DNA of 64,000 nucleotides from Bacteroidota bacterium (lineage in GTDB: Bacteria > Bacteroidota > Bacteroidia > NS11-12g > UBA955). The notes beneath the pieces are model-generated. The model ran no database searches. It had not been told where the DNA came from and saw nothing but the letters and a program-made list of their open reading frames with translations. Numbering within the stretch: the first letter of the stretch is position 1; each line of letters opens with the position of its first letter. Location: the NCBI GenBank assembly GCA_963169345.1, contig CAUJCT010000033.1:93639-157638 (forward strand), given 5' to 3'. Below, piece after piece: positions 42,225-51,438 of this stretch. The translations under genes were made by a program, and so were the position numbers.

Positions 42225-44579
42225 TTAGTTTTGTTTAATCAGTTTTGCGCTGCTGCTGCCTGTTCGGATAATGTATATACCTTCACTCAGGCTTGAAATA
42301 TCTACCAGTACATATCCATCCTGTGTTTGAATCTCCATCACCAGTTCTCCAAGCAAATTGTAAATGTAAACTGGAGCATTTGTTTGACTGATGATATTTA
42401 GACTTTGATTAGCAGGATTTGGATAAACCTTTAATTGATTGCCTATTTCAATCTGAGGCTCGTCAATACTAACCACATTGTCTATTTTAACAACCGACAT
42501 GTTTGTAATGATAGGCGCATTTAAGTCAAAATAAATATAGGCATTGTTTTGAATCGAGTCGCCTTTTTGAAGTCCTGCAACTGTTGAAATTGAAAATTGT
42601 ATAAATCCTTTACTAAGCGCTTCGTTTTCTTTCTTAGGTTTCAGATTGATGTTTTTAAAAGTAAACTTTAACTGACCTTCGCTGAATTCAACCGTATATG
42701 GATGGCTGACTGCAGTGATTTGAAGAGTCTTCCAATTGAGTTTAGTCGACAAAGCATCAGTCACAATAACATCAATTGCATCACCATTACCTTCATTTTG
42801 GAATTCAATAAAGTAATCCAATTTGGTGACTACATTTGGCAGAATTTTTTTCTTATCACATTCTTTGTGGTTAGGGTCGTAACTGTACACTACTTTTTGA
42901 CAGCCACTATCACGGTTATTGGCATAGTCAGATTCGGTATGAGAGGTTGAGGCGAAAAATTTATGACAAAGAATACTATCTGGTTTATTGGCTACAGTAT
43001 CAATCCAGGCACTTGCGTACAACCAGCGTTTTTCAAAAAATTCCAAATTGTAGATTCTACCTTTTGCCTGATTGTTATTAATGGAGTAGAAGTTGTTGTC
43101 TGCCGATTGAAGATCTGCTTTAGGGTCTGCTACAAAGGTGAAATCAACTGAGTCTAGAGGATAGCCTTTGTTTTCAATCATCATACAATATAAACCATTG
43201 TCATTCCAGCGAACGATAGGTGCTAATAATAAATCAGCTTTTAAATCATAAGACCCTGGATTTTTTATTGGAATATTCTTGGTGTAAGAATTGAGAGATT
43301 GAGTTATTAAAGTGTTATTCCCTGCACAATTGGATAAATTGCCCTCTCCATAAATTTTCATTGTATCTGCAATTACAAATAAGTCGAAATGACCGGTATC
43401 GTCTGTAAATGTGGATGCGATGAAACTTGAAGATTCGGCATAAACCTGATAATTTTTCAGTTTATGATCACCTGAGTCTACATTGCAATTGGTGTCATTG
43501 TCAATAAATGCGGTGCCTTCCAGAAGTGAACCATTATCTAGTTTAACGGCTTTTCCAATGCCATTTTTATTCATATAACAATAGGTGCCATTAACAGCAC
43601 AGTATGGATTGGTTAATGAAATTCCAGAATGTGAAGGATTTTGAATAATCTTCCAGATACTGTCACCGTCGCATAATATATTGTAAGAATAGTTGGTAGA
43701 AAGGCCTCTGTAGGACATGAAAATCAACTGACTATTGTATACATGTAAGGGACTATATGCATTACCAATACTAAGAGTTGTTTTTCTCGGGGTTGATGCA
43801 GAATTGCTGTACTTATAAATTGTAGGATTGTTTTTGAGTTCCATAGCATAGATATAGTCAGTTGCTTTATCAATAGCATAAGAATAGTAGGAATTAAATC
43901 CGCTACCAGTATAAGTGGTGACAGACCCATTTTCGATATAAGCAAATCCACTTACTGCTGAACCATTTATTTTATTTACTTGAACGAGTGCAATTCTGTT
44001 TGTTCCTGCCAGTAAAATATTGTAATAAGGACTGCTGGTTTCGTAATCCAGAAGTTTGGAGAATGAATTAGTAGATGTATCATATCTATAAACCGAGCCT
44101 GCATACATGTTGCTTTTGTTTTGGATTTTGACTAATAAGTCGTTTGAACTTGCACATACTTCAATGTTATCAAGTGAATCGAATGTGCAACCTGGAATGG
44201 TATCCCAAATGCCAGATTTACATTCGATTATACCAAAGTATTTTTGTGAAGGCGCTTGAATACCGTTGATTCGTCTGACCCTGCCCCCGCCTATAATTTT
44301 ATTTTTCCATTTCAGTAAATACATAGCTTGCCCCACCATAACCTGAGGATTAATTTTAATCCAGTCGGTGCCGTTGTAGTAGCCATAATTGACTGTAAAA
44401 GAATCGGTGTTTTTAAATTGATTGGTGTTGATTCTGTGGAAATAGGGAAAATTCCGAACGTAAGCTTCGCTGCTGTAAAACTGTGGGTGTTTGTCTAAAT
44501 ATCTGAAAACAGGAAAACACTGAGAGTAAAGAGAAGCAAAAAATACAAATGCGCTGAGTAGAAATAAGGTTTTTTTCAT
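42225..44579 (-). CDS. Large T9SS cargo protein with DUF7619-like domain
   Basis: About 784 residues from the start at 44579, where a signal peptide ('MKKTLFLLSAFVFFASLYSQ') begins; a Met 12 codons upstream is in frame. Residues 20-380 read like a beta-propeller with repeated short strands, without clear motifs. Residues 560-690 match the conserved 'DPNHKECDKKKILPN' ... 'FIEFQNEGNGDAIDVIVTD' ... 'NNAYIYFDLNAPIITN' module seen before many type A sorting domains. The sorting domain 'VYPNPANQSLNIISQT' to 'GIYIIRTGSSSAKLIKQN' ends the protein. Secreted surface protein of unknown ligand. Confidence 0.87.
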   Translation of the reverse strand: MKKTLFLLSAFVFFASLYSQCFPVFRYLDKHPQFYSSEAYVRNFPYFHRINTNQFKNTDSFTVNYGYYNGTDWIKINPQVMVGQAMYLLKWKNKIIGGGRVRRINGIQAPSQKYFGIIECKSGIWDTIPGCTFDSLDNIEVCASSNDLLVKIQNKSNMYAGSVYRYDTSTNSFSKLLDYETSSPYYNILLAGTNRIALVQVNKINGSAVSGFAYIENGSVTTYTGSGFNSYYSYAIDKATDYIYAMELKNNPTIYKYSNSASTPRKTTLSIGNAYSPLHVYNSQLIFMSYRGLSTNYSYNILCDGDSIWKIIQNPSHSGISLTNPYCAVNGTYCYMNKNGIGKAVKLDNGSLLEGTAFIDNDTNCNVDSGDHKLKNYQVYAESSSFIASTFTDDTGHFDLFVIADTMKIYGEGNLSNCAGNNTLITQSLNSYTKNIPIKNPGSYDLKADLLLAPIVRWNDNGLYCMMIENKGYPLDSVDFTFVADPKADLQSADNNFYSINNNQAKGRIYNLEFFEKRWLYASAWIDTVANKPDSILCHKFFASTSHTESDYANNRDSGCQKVVYSYDPNHKECDKKKILPNVVTKLDYFIEFQNEGNGDAIDVIVTDALSTKLNWKTLQITAVSHPYTVEFSEGQLKFTFKNINLKPKKENEALSKGFIQFSISTVAGLQKGDSIQNNAYIYFDLNAPIITNMSVVKIDNVVSIDEPQIEIGNQLKVYPNPANQSLNIISQTNAPVYIYNLLGELVMEIQTQDGYVLVDISSLSEGIYIIRTGSSSAKLIKQN

Positions 44580-44803
44580 AGTAGCTTTTTTAAATAAAGA
44601 GTTTAGGTTCATCAAATTTATAGATTATATTGGATTAGACGCATACTAATTTGAAAATGTGTCAATATTCTGATTAAATTTTTCAGATTTATTTGAAGCG
44701 ACTAAAAAAGACAGTTCAAATTGCCCGTGTTTTCTCATTTTAAAGAAAAGTGTATTTTTTCATTTGAAATGGTACTTTTTTGCAATAAGCTGTAGTTTAA
44801 ACC

Positions 44804-44882
44804 AACCTGTCAGGTCCTCGAATTGTTGCATAAGCGACAATAATTCAAAGTGTTATGATTTGAATTGTCAACCTGACAGGTT
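44804..44882. repeat. Dispersed paired-palindrome element, copy 3 (inverted)
   Basis: AACCTGTCAGGTC (44804-44816) and AACCTGACAGGTT (44870-44882), again 66 bases apart. Read on the minus strand it gives the same order as copies 1 and 2 (GAACCTGTCAGGTT ... GACCTGACAGGTTG), but the 53 bases inside are not similar. Confidence 0.85.
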
Positions 44883-44939
44883 CAATTTATCTCAAAATCC
44901 CCCAATCAAAATAATTCTCTAAAAACCAATATTTTATCG

Positions 44940-45087
44940 TACCTTTGCAGCACTTTAGCAGATATTCATTCTGTAGTGTTTACCTCTTCTGAGGTTTCTC
45001 TTCGAGCTGTTTGAGCTATGGTCCGGTAAAATTTTACTTCGAGGAATGTGAAGAAAATGGTGGTTCCGCGACCAAAAGTGATTTATA
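44940..45087 (+). promoter_or_regulatory. Promoter and long leader of the DEAD-box helicase gene
   Basis: TACCTTTG at 44940-44947 fits the -7 consensus; no TTG is seen at -33. It leaves a 5' leader of about 135 bases. The leader has a hairpin ACCTC-TTCT-GAGGT (44982-44995), a palindrome GTAAAATTTTAC (45025-45036), and distant GGTC/GACC pairings. Long structured leaders are known for cold-shock helicases, so RNA-level control is plausible. Confidence 0.5.
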
Positions 45088-46296
45088 ATGTATTATACCA
45101 AAAAGAAAAAAAGGGCCGCCGCCAATAGAGCTGCTGCACCTAACGCAAGCGCCAATGCGCCCAAGAAAAAAAAGGACATTAGCAGAGAACTCGATTCTCT
45201 TATGAGTGCTCCTAAAGAAGCTGTCGCTGAGTTTGTCGCCGACTACAATCCTGTCAATGCCATCGAAACCCTGCCTTTGCACCCGCAATTGCTCGCTAAT
45301 ATCCGCAAAAGACAATACAAACAACTCACCGAGATTCAAGACAAATGCCTTTTACCTCTGCTGGATGGACAAAACTTAATGGGTATTGCTCAAACCGGTA
45401 CCGGTAAAACCGCGGCATTCCTTATGCCTATCATTCATCAATTGATTGGTCAAAAAGCTAATTCGCAAGTCAGTATTATTGTGCCTACCCGCGAACTCGC
45501 TGTGCAGGTCAACGATGAATTCGTTTCTCTGGCTGCCGGTACAGGACTTAGTTCTATCTGTCTGATTGGTGGCACCAGTGTCAACAAAAACATCAGCGAC
45601 CTTAAACGCCAATACCATTTGGTGATTGGCACCCCGGGCCGATTGAAAGACCTAAGAAATTCGAGAGTACTCGATTTCTCCAAATTTAAAATCTCTGTGC
45701 TCGATGAGTTCGATCGCTTGCTGGATATGGGATTTCAAAAAGACATCATCGATCTGGTTAATTCTATGCACCAGCGCAAACAAACCATTTTGCTGTCGGC
45801 TACTGAAGAAGCAGGTCAGAGACAACTCATTAATCAGTTGTTGAAACATCCGATTGAAGTACGCGTCAGCAATGGCGTTAGCTCCAGTACCAATGTCGAG
45901 CAAACTGCTATCAAAATCAAGGAAGGACAAGATAAATTTGTTGTACTTACTGAACTTTTGAGAAAAAAGGAACTTGAAAAAGTACTGGTCTTCATCGAAA
46001 CCAAACACAATGTCAAAAAGATCTGGAAGAAATTACAGGCAACCGGTATCAATGCATTGCAAATCCATGGTAATGTTGCTCAGAATAAGCGTTTAAGCGC
46101 TATTCAGGAGTTTAAGGAAGGCAAAGTTAAAGTGTTACTGGCAACTGATATTGCCGCTCGCGGATTAGATATCAGCGATGTTACACACGTTATCAATTAC
46201 GAAGTGCCTCGCACAAAAGACTCCTATATTCACCGCGTTGGTCGAACAGGAAGAGCCGGAAAATTAGGTAAAGCCTACACCTTGGTGAGCGCTTAA
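45088..46296 (+). CDS. DEAD-box family RNA helicase (motif II DEFD)
   Basis: 402 residues, RhlE-like. After a Lys/Ala-rich tail (1-35) come the Q motif region, motif I 'AQTGTGKT' (101-108), 'PTREL' (133-137), 'GTPGR' (181-185), motif II 'VLDEFDR' (206-209) and motif III 'SAT' (237-239). The C-terminal domain has 'ATDIAARGLDI' and motif VI 'HRVGRTGRAG'. Motif II reads Asp-Glu-Phe-Asp, not Asp-Glu-Ala-Asp; the catalytic Asp and Glu remain. It has no C-terminal extension. ATP-dependent RNA unwinding in ribosome or mRNA metabolism is likely. Confidence 0.92.
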   Translation: MYYTKKKKRAAANRAAAPNASANAPKKKKDISRELDSLMSAPKEAVAEFVADYNPVNAIETLPLHPQLLANIRKRQYKQLTEIQDKCLLPLLDGQNLMGIAQTGTGKTAAFLMPIIHQLIGQKANSQVSIIVPTRELAVQVNDEFVSLAAGTGLSSICLIGGTSVNKNISDLKRQYHLVIGTPGRLKDLRNSRVLDFSKFKISVLDEFDRLLDMGFQKDIIDLVNSMHQRKQTILLSATEEAGQRQLINQLLKHPIEVRVSNGVSSSTNVEQTAIKIKEGQDKFVVLTELLRKKELEKVLVFIETKHNVKKIWKKLQATGINALQIHGNVAQNKRLSAIQEFKEGKVKVLLATDIAARGLDISDVTHVINYEVPRTKDSYIHRVGRTGRAGKLGKAYTLVSA

Positions 46297-46359
46297 TCCT
46301 TTCCAACATTTATTTTATATTAGGCAACTAAGCTGACCATTGGACGTTTAGTCAAATTT

Positions 46360-46405
46360 AAGAGTGATTTTAGTTTAATTTTAAAACTGAAATCACTCTT
46401 TTTGT
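46360..46405. terminator. Bidirectional terminator between helicase and PKD gene
   Basis: An 11-bp stem AAGAGTGATTT (46360-46370) / AAATCACTCTT (46390-46400), then TTTGTATTTTT. The stop of the minus-strand gene lies inside its right arm. Confidence 0.85.
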
Positions 46406-48291
46406 ATTTTTACAGTAATTGTACCCTGGTTGGTATGAACGTAAACCACATAAATGCCTGTGCTCAGTATATCCAGAATCTGCACCTGATACTTGTCTTC
46501 TTTCATTTCCCATGAAATCTTCAATTCCTGTCCAAGGACATCATAAAGTTTTATTTCGTAGACTTCGGCATCCATTAAACCATTAATGGACAGTTCATTT
46601 TTTACAGGATTAGGGTAGACTGTAACTGATTTAGTAAATGCAGAAGAATGAATTCCGGATTTACCTCCATTGATAAGGAATGGGACATTATCCAATGAAT
46701 CGATAGGAATATAAACATAAGTGGTGTCCGTGCAATTTTTTATGGTGTCATAAGCAACATATATCATGTATTTTGATCCTTTTTGATAATAGGTGTAAAC
46801 CGGGTTGACATCAAAAGAAACTTCGTTCCATTTGTAAATCCATTGGTGTTTGTGGACAGGGCCTTTGGGCTTTCTTATGTATGAGAAATTTTCAATACTT
46901 GCTGAAGAACTGGAGGTCTTGTTTACTACAATAGAGTCTTGTATGTTGCAGCAATAATTATAGATTTTATAACTTACAGAATCTTTACAACCATGAATGG
47001 AATCTGTTGCAATAACTTTTATATTGTAGATAGTGTCCTGTACATAAGTATGCTCTGGTGCTTTGTCATTTGAAAAAGAATTGTCCCCAAAATCCCAGTA
47101 AAATTTTAGGTAATCAGTATTCGAGTTGGCAAAGCTGTAAGTTGAACAATCATTTGATTTGTGAGTCCAGGTAGGAGGGTTCTTAGATAATGGTTCACAT
47201 TTAAAAACTGTTATGGTACTGCAGGCTTCCGCTTTGCAATTATCAAGACCAGTAGACTTAAGACAAACAGTATAGGTCCCATTCATTGGGAATGTATATT
47301 TATTGTTAATCAGCTGTATGACTTTACCATCTACATACCAGGCAAAATTTCCTGAGGCTTTGTATGTAAATGTGACTTCACGCAAATTGACAGTATATGA
47401 AAATTGCGTGTAGGCATTGCACGAATCTACTTCAATGATTTTGCAAACAGAATCTTTGCATTGTAGTGAATCTTCATAAACATGACAAATATTATAGAGA
47501 CCACTGCTGGCATAAAAATGCGTGTCTTTATCCATCTCTATGGAGTTTTGAGTCGTGCTAGTATTGTCGCCCCAATACCAGGTTTCACGGCCATTTTGCT
47601 TCTTTTTAGTATCTATAAAGGGCGCTGAGCTAACAATGGCTTTTAATCTCAATGGAAACTGACTCATGTATTTCTCATTGTAGAAATCTGCAATGAAACC
47701 ACATTTGCTAAAATCCATATACTCGTATTTAGATGGGTAATTGTAATAACAACCGCTTGGTGTATCAATAACGAGTATTAACTGGTTGTAATAATATCCT
47801 GGTTTAGAATAAACATGCCATGATTTACAATTTTTGCCATAAGAGTTGTCGCCATACGACCAGCGATAAAATGCATGAGGCAGGCAAGGAGCCGCAGTAT
47901 AAACTGTGTCATTGGATTTAACAAAACTAATGCTGTCTGCAAGTTTAAAGAAACAGATTTGTTGTACAGAAGTGTCTTTACAGTATTGAATCGTATCGTT
48001 GTAATACATGGTCACTTTATAGTAGCCATTCTGAGCGTATTTGTGAAAGATACCGTTCTTAGGTCTTACACCATAAAACGTTTGTCCATCTCCAAAGTCA
48101 AATTTAACAGGTAAGTCAACCTTGCCTGAATTATAAAATATATAACCGCTATCAGCATAATAAGCACTGAAGGTAACCGGACTGTAAGGGCATTTGGCAT
48201 TGGCATTTGGTAGGTAAATGTTGACCATTAAAGCAGTCAGGATGAATTGGTAATGTCTTAGGTTCAGTTGAAATTTCATACGGTGTAGCAT
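46393..48291 (-). CDS. T9SS cargo protein with PKD domains
   Basis: 632 residues. A signal peptide ends near 'YLPNANAK'; the second Met, four codons in, is an equally good start. Several PKD-like units are visible by 'F-D-F/W-G-D' motifs: 'VKFDFGDGQTFYG', 'FYRWSYGDNSYG', 'TWYWGDNTSTTQN', 'KFYWDFGDNSFSNDKAPEHTY'. It is Cys-rich throughout, often as 'C-K-D-S/T'. The type A sorting domain is 'VYPNPVKNELSINGLMDAE' to 'GIYVVYVHTNQGTITVKIQ'. A secreted adhesin or mechanical surface protein is likely. Confidence 0.87.
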   Translation of the reverse strand: MLHRMKFQLNLRHYQFILTALMVNIYLPNANAKCPYSPVTFSAYYADSGYIFYNSGKVDLPVKFDFGDGQTFYGVRPKNGIFHKYAQNGYYKVTMYYNDTIQYCKDTSVQQICFFKLADSISFVKSNDTVYTAAPCLPHAFYRWSYGDNSYGKNCKSWHVYSKPGYYYNQLILVIDTPSGCYYNYPSKYEYMDFSKCGFIADFYNEKYMSQFPLRLKAIVSSAPFIDTKKKQNGRETWYWGDNTSTTQNSIEMDKDTHFYASSGLYNICHVYEDSLQCKDSVCKIIEVDSCNAYTQFSYTVNLREVTFTYKASGNFAWYVDGKVIQLINNKYTFPMNGTYTVCLKSTGLDNCKAEACSTITVFKCEPLSKNPPTWTHKSNDCSTYSFANSNTDYLKFYWDFGDNSFSNDKAPEHTYVQDTIYNIKVIATDSIHGCKDSVSYKIYNYCCNIQDSIVVNKTSSSSASIENFSYIRKPKGPVHKHQWIYKWNEVSFDVNPVYTYYQKGSKYMIYVAYDTIKNCTDTTYVYIPIDSLDNVPFLINGGKSGIHSSAFTKSVTVYPNPVKNELSINGLMDAEVYEIKLYDVLGQELKISWEMKEDKYQVQILDILSTGIYVVYVHTNQGTITVKIQKE

Positions 48292-48640
48292 TGAATTTAT
48301 ATAGACGAAATTTTTTTTAGAAACGTGTCATTGTGTTTTGAAAATATTGTTTTTGGCATTTTGGATGATAAGATGTCTGTTTCGAAATTGTGTTCTGGCG
48401 CTCGAATCGCAGAGATTGGCTGTGTAAATTGCCGATAGACTTAACATGATGGGAAATTCTCTTTAAATCAAAGGTAAGGAATTGTTTGAAAAGATGGCAA
48501 GTGATTTGAAATATGGCAAAAAAATGATAATAGAGATCGCCTGTTTGAGATGAATATTCAGGAATGATAAACCAGGTCAATTTGCAAAATACTCTGTTAA
48601 ATAGGGCTAAGATTCTCTTTCCTATCAATAGTAATTGCCT
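48292..48640. other. Intergenic region upstream of the 6S RNA candidate
   Basis: About 350 AT-rich bases between the start of the PKD gene and the RNA promoter. A minus-strand open frame here (48317-48628) has no signal, motif or conserved-looking composition and I do not call it. Nothing else is evident. Confidence 0.5.
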
Positions 48641-48648
48641 TACCTTTG
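48641..48648 (+). promoter_or_regulatory. Promoter -7 element of the RNA gene
   Basis: TACCTTTG matches TAnnTTTG and is 4 bases before the RNA's closing stem. The following bases, TACCTTTGCAGCA, are the same as at the helicase promoter. Confidence 0.65.
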
Positions 48649-48652
48649 CAGC

Positions 48653-48838
48653 AGAGTCCGGTTAATATTTGAAAAATTAACACTTTTAAATTGACGGCTC
48701 AACCGCTCTTCAAAACCAGGCTTTTTTACCTTCGTGGGATTTTTAAAAGCAATTTTAAAGACGTTAGAAGGTTGCGAAACAAGGCGGAGGCTAAATCCTA
48801 CTATTAAGGATTTTTACAAATACCGGACTCTATTTTTC
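48653..48838 (+). ncRNA. ssrS: Candidate 6S RNA
   Basis: About 180 bases with no open frame but strong structure. The two ends pair: AGAGTCCGG (48653-48661) with CCGGACTCT (48823-48831), extended by TATTTG (48666-48671) with CAAATA (48817-48822). Inside are CAAC/CTTC (48700-48711) paired with GAAGGTTG (48767-48774). At the top GCTTTT (48720-48725) pairs with AAAAGC (48745-48750). A T-rich stretch (ATTTTTCTT) follows the closing stem as a terminator, and a TACCTTTG promoter precedes it. The size and long single-rod shape with internal bubbles fit 6S RNA, which binds RNA polymerase. SRP RNA and RNase P motifs are absent. Another structured RNA is possible. Confidence 0.6.
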
Positions 48839-48961
48839 TTATTCCTCTTTTCTGCAAAATGTGTGATTGAGGCAGTTTGAAGGTTTTTGAAAAATACTGA
48901 TTTTAGGCAGTTTATTTTAGAAAATTGGTTTCTACATTTGTCTTAGTTTAATTCTTAAGTC

Positions 48962-49453
48962 ATGAAAAAAATCAATATCATCACAGCAATTATAGCAGTC
49001 GTGGCCATTGTGACTGTTATTGTTTCTTTTAAATCGGCCGGGACAAATCAGAACGCCGATACTTACCAGTTTACCTCCTTTACCATAGTAGAATCGATAG
49101 TGCCCAACGGAATTGGTCGCTCACGTATCATCAATGCTTTGGAGACCCGCGACTACAAAGAGTTTACAAGTGTGCAAACGGATGCAGACAATTCGCCGAA
49201 TAAAGCTGACAGAAGTGAGATAAGAGTGAAGAATTTTGAAGAAACCAAACTTCTGAACTTTTACAATTTAGGTGGTATCCGCTTTCAGAATATCGCCGCC
49301 AACGATGCTGTCATCAACAGTAAAGTGAATACAATGCTAGCCGATGGCTGGGAAATTGTCGATATAGTTTCGGGTGTAGAATCCGTATCCGGTGAAAACG
49401 ATCCCAATGGCATTTTTATTACCAGATTTTACTTTAAAAAGAAGAAAGGGTAG
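48962..49453 (+). CDS. Membrane-anchored or exported protein, DUF4177-like C-terminus
   Basis: 163 residues. A hydrophobic N-terminus ('IITAIIAVVAIVTVIVSF') acts as a signal anchor or uncleaved signal. The C-terminal 'MLADGWEIVDIVSGV' and 'GIFITRFYFKKKK' resemble the end of DUF4177-type proteins. The middle ('SRIINALETRDYKEFTSVQT') is unrecognised. A TACATTTG promoter-like element lies at 48933-48940, so it is probably transcribed apart from the RNA gene. Confidence 0.65.
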   Translation: MKKINIITAIIAVVAIVTVIVSFKSAGTNQNADTYQFTSFTIVESIVPNGIGRSRIINALETRDYKEFTSVQTDADNSPNKADRSEIRVKNFEETKLLNFYNLGGIRFQNIAANDAVINSKVNTMLADGWEIVDIVSGVESVSGENDPNGIFITRFYFKKKKG

Positions 49454-49574
49454 GAGCAGTAATTTCAGTGTTTTATATGCCTAGGACTTTGTTTGCTTGA
49501 CATTTGGTCCTGTAATTTCTAAACTTGTTTTTTAACGGCTTTAGACTAAATTTGTTGTGGCCTTACTATAAACT

Positions 49575-50654
49575 ATGATTAAATTAAGCCGAGCTTCTAT
49601 ACCATTTCAAATAACATTTGTCATCATAATTACATGTTATCTTTCCTCTTGTAAAAAGTCCGATACCCAGCCTGATTCTGTTAACACTCAGGTCCCAACG
49701 GATGATTCTTCCCGTTATAAATTGATTGGTACCTGGCACATGGTGAATACAACTTATCAATACTTTGAATTTACCCTCGAAGACAAAGATTCATTCTATA
49801 ACATGCTCGAGCAAAATATGCGTGTCATGGATAAAGAATATTGCCGTGTTACTAAAGATTCTATTTTCTTTCAAGCAGTAAAATATGCCTATTCCTTCAA
49901 AAATGGTCAATTGAAATTCAGCAATGGCCTGACTTTCGAAAGGGTAGATTCAACTGTAATTAACCACAAGCTTTGGCAGAAACCAGTCATCATTGAAAAG
50001 GTGCTGCCTTTGCCGCATGGCTTTGAAACGGATTTCAAAGTGCAAAATTTTGGTATAAACGGAGATACGATTTACTATTGGCACAAGTCGGGCAAAATGA
50101 TGTGCTATAACATGAAAACGGATGAATACCTCGACAGCTTTGTTCATCCCAAATATATTTCGCAATGTATAGTTGACTTGCCTTATTTCTATTACTATAT
50201 ACCTCAACCTTCGAGACCGGATCTGGACACTGTTTTCAGAAGTCTTGGTTTTAAAGGACAAATGCAGAATGCAGGTTTTACCAATATCAAAAGAGGGGCT
50301 ATGAGTTACGACCCGTTAACTACTCTTTTTTACTTCCACGAATTTGATAATATGTATTATGCACAACAAGGCATGCCATTGTATGAGTTAAGTGAATTTG
50401 ATGCCAGTTATGTGTATCAGGCCGTATTTTACAAACAGAATTTATTTTTATTGTCAGGAGGCTTCAATACCTGCAATCAACTTTCCATTGTCAAGTATCA
50501 GAATGGCTATACACAGACACCCGTTTCATACACATCTTTACCGGGTTACAACAATATTCGACAATTGGCAACCGATGGAGAAAATATCTGGGTGAGCGCA
50601 CAAAATCATAAATCAAACAAGTATGAGCTGGTGAAAGTGAAATTGGAGTTGTAA
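49575..50654 (+). CDS. Lipoprotein of unknown function
   Basis: 359 residues with a lipoprotein signal ('IITCYLSSC' then Lys-Lys-Ser-Asp). Residues 50-115 look lipocalin-like ('YKLIGTWHMVNTTYQYFEF', the Gly-x-Trp opening). The rest reads like a small beta-propeller of strand-rich repeats ('QLATDGENIWVSAQN'). No firm family was recognised. The next gene follows after 27 bases on the same strand. Confidence 0.65.
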   Translation: MIKLSRASIPFQITFVIIITCYLSSCKKSDTQPDSVNTQVPTDDSSRYKLIGTWHMVNTTYQYFEFTLEDKDSFYNMLEQNMRVMDKEYCRVTKDSIFFQAVKYAYSFKNGQLKFSNGLTFERVDSTVINHKLWQKPVIIEKVLPLPHGFETDFKVQNFGINGDTIYYWHKSGKMMCYNMKTDEYLDSFVHPKYISQCIVDLPYFYYYIPQPSRPDLDTVFRSLGFKGQMQNAGFTNIKRGAMSYDPLTTLFYFHEFDNMYYAQQGMPLYELSEFDASYVYQAVFYKQNLFLLSGGFNTCNQLSIVKYQNGYTQTPVSYTSLPGYNNIRQLATDGENIWVSAQNHKSNKYELVKVKLEL

Positions 50655-50681
50655 ATATTAAAGGACTTTTAAATTGAAAAG

Positions 50682-51341
50682 ATGATAAAGCACAGAGTAG
50701 TCATATTTTTAGTTGTGATAATAAACAGCCTATCAGTTTTTGGATGTTATAATCCAATGAAAAGAACTCAAATAGGTTTATCCATCAATTCCTATTTGTT
50801 TGCTCAATATCCACGCTACATAGAGCTGAAATTGAAAAGACAGATGTTTAGGTATGGCAACGTGATATTGGATTTAGGAATACATACATATCAAAGAGAA
50901 AATAAGTTAAGAGGGATAGATGTATATCAGAATACATCACAAGGCTTTTATACTAATTTTGGTTTATCCAGAATACTCCCAATAGACATGAATCACATCA
51001 TCAATATAGGATTTGGGGCTTTGTATAATGATTTCAATAACAATGATATATTAATCAGTTCATCAACAACAAAGTTATATGGTTATAATGAGAAGTCCCT
51101 AATGTTTCATTTTACACCTGAAGTATCATACAAGATAAGTCGAAGATTTTGTATAGATTTTGGATTTAGATTGCCATTATATACTTTGCGTAACAGAACA
51201 TATTTAGATAAAGAGAGTCGTTCGTATGGTTATTCTGACCGAAGATACTATCCGGTTAACTTCAGTTATGCCAATATTCAATTGAGCATTAATTACTATT
51301 TTCTAAAAAGATGGGTAAAGCGAAGGAACTTTAGTTTATAG
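50682..51341 (+). CDS. Small outer-membrane-like protein, unknown function
   Basis: 219 residues with a signal peptide near 'VVIINSLSVFGC' that may be a lipobox-like site. The mature part has repeated amphipathic strands ('RYIELKLKRQMFRYGNVILD', 'CIDFGFRLPLYTL') and is probably a small beta-barrel, although the C-terminus is basic and not the usual aromatic end. AT-rich, with many AAT/ATA codons. No family was recognised. Confidence 0.55.
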   Translation: MIKHRVVIFLVVIINSLSVFGCYNPMKRTQIGLSINSYLFAQYPRYIELKLKRQMFRYGNVILDLGIHTYQRENKLRGIDVYQNTSQGFYTNFGLSRILPIDMNHIINIGFGALYNDFNNNDILISSSTTKLYGYNEKSLMFHFTPEVSYKISRRFCIDFGFRLPLYTLRNRTYLDKESRSYGYSDRRYYPVNFSYANIQLSINYYFLKRWVKRRNFSL

Positions 51342-51389
51342 CTCATCAATTAGGAAATTTGTAAGCTTGATAAAGGTAAGTAAGGAAGA

Positions 51390-51418
51390 TTGGAGTTGTA
51401 TTTATTTTGATATATTTG
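51390..51418 (+). promoter_or_regulatory. Promoter of the small membrane protein gene
   Basis: TTG at 51390-51392, 18 bases, TATATTTG at 51411-51418. It places the transcript start near 51424, so the ATG at 51439 is the likely start, not the one at 51421 or the TTG at 51367. Confidence 0.6.
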
Positions 51419-51438
51419 TAATGAACGGTGTTTATAGA

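Noticed and set aside
48317..48628. 103-codon minus-strand open frame upstream of the 6S candidate
   Set aside because: Composition looks random, no domain or signal, and it runs through AT-rich DNA before an RNA promoter.
48653..48838. SRP RNA, RNase P RNA or tmRNA as identity of the RNA gene
   Set aside because: The conserved SRP GGAAG-type loop, the RNase P GAGGAAAGUCC core and a tmRNA tag frame or CCA-like end are not present.
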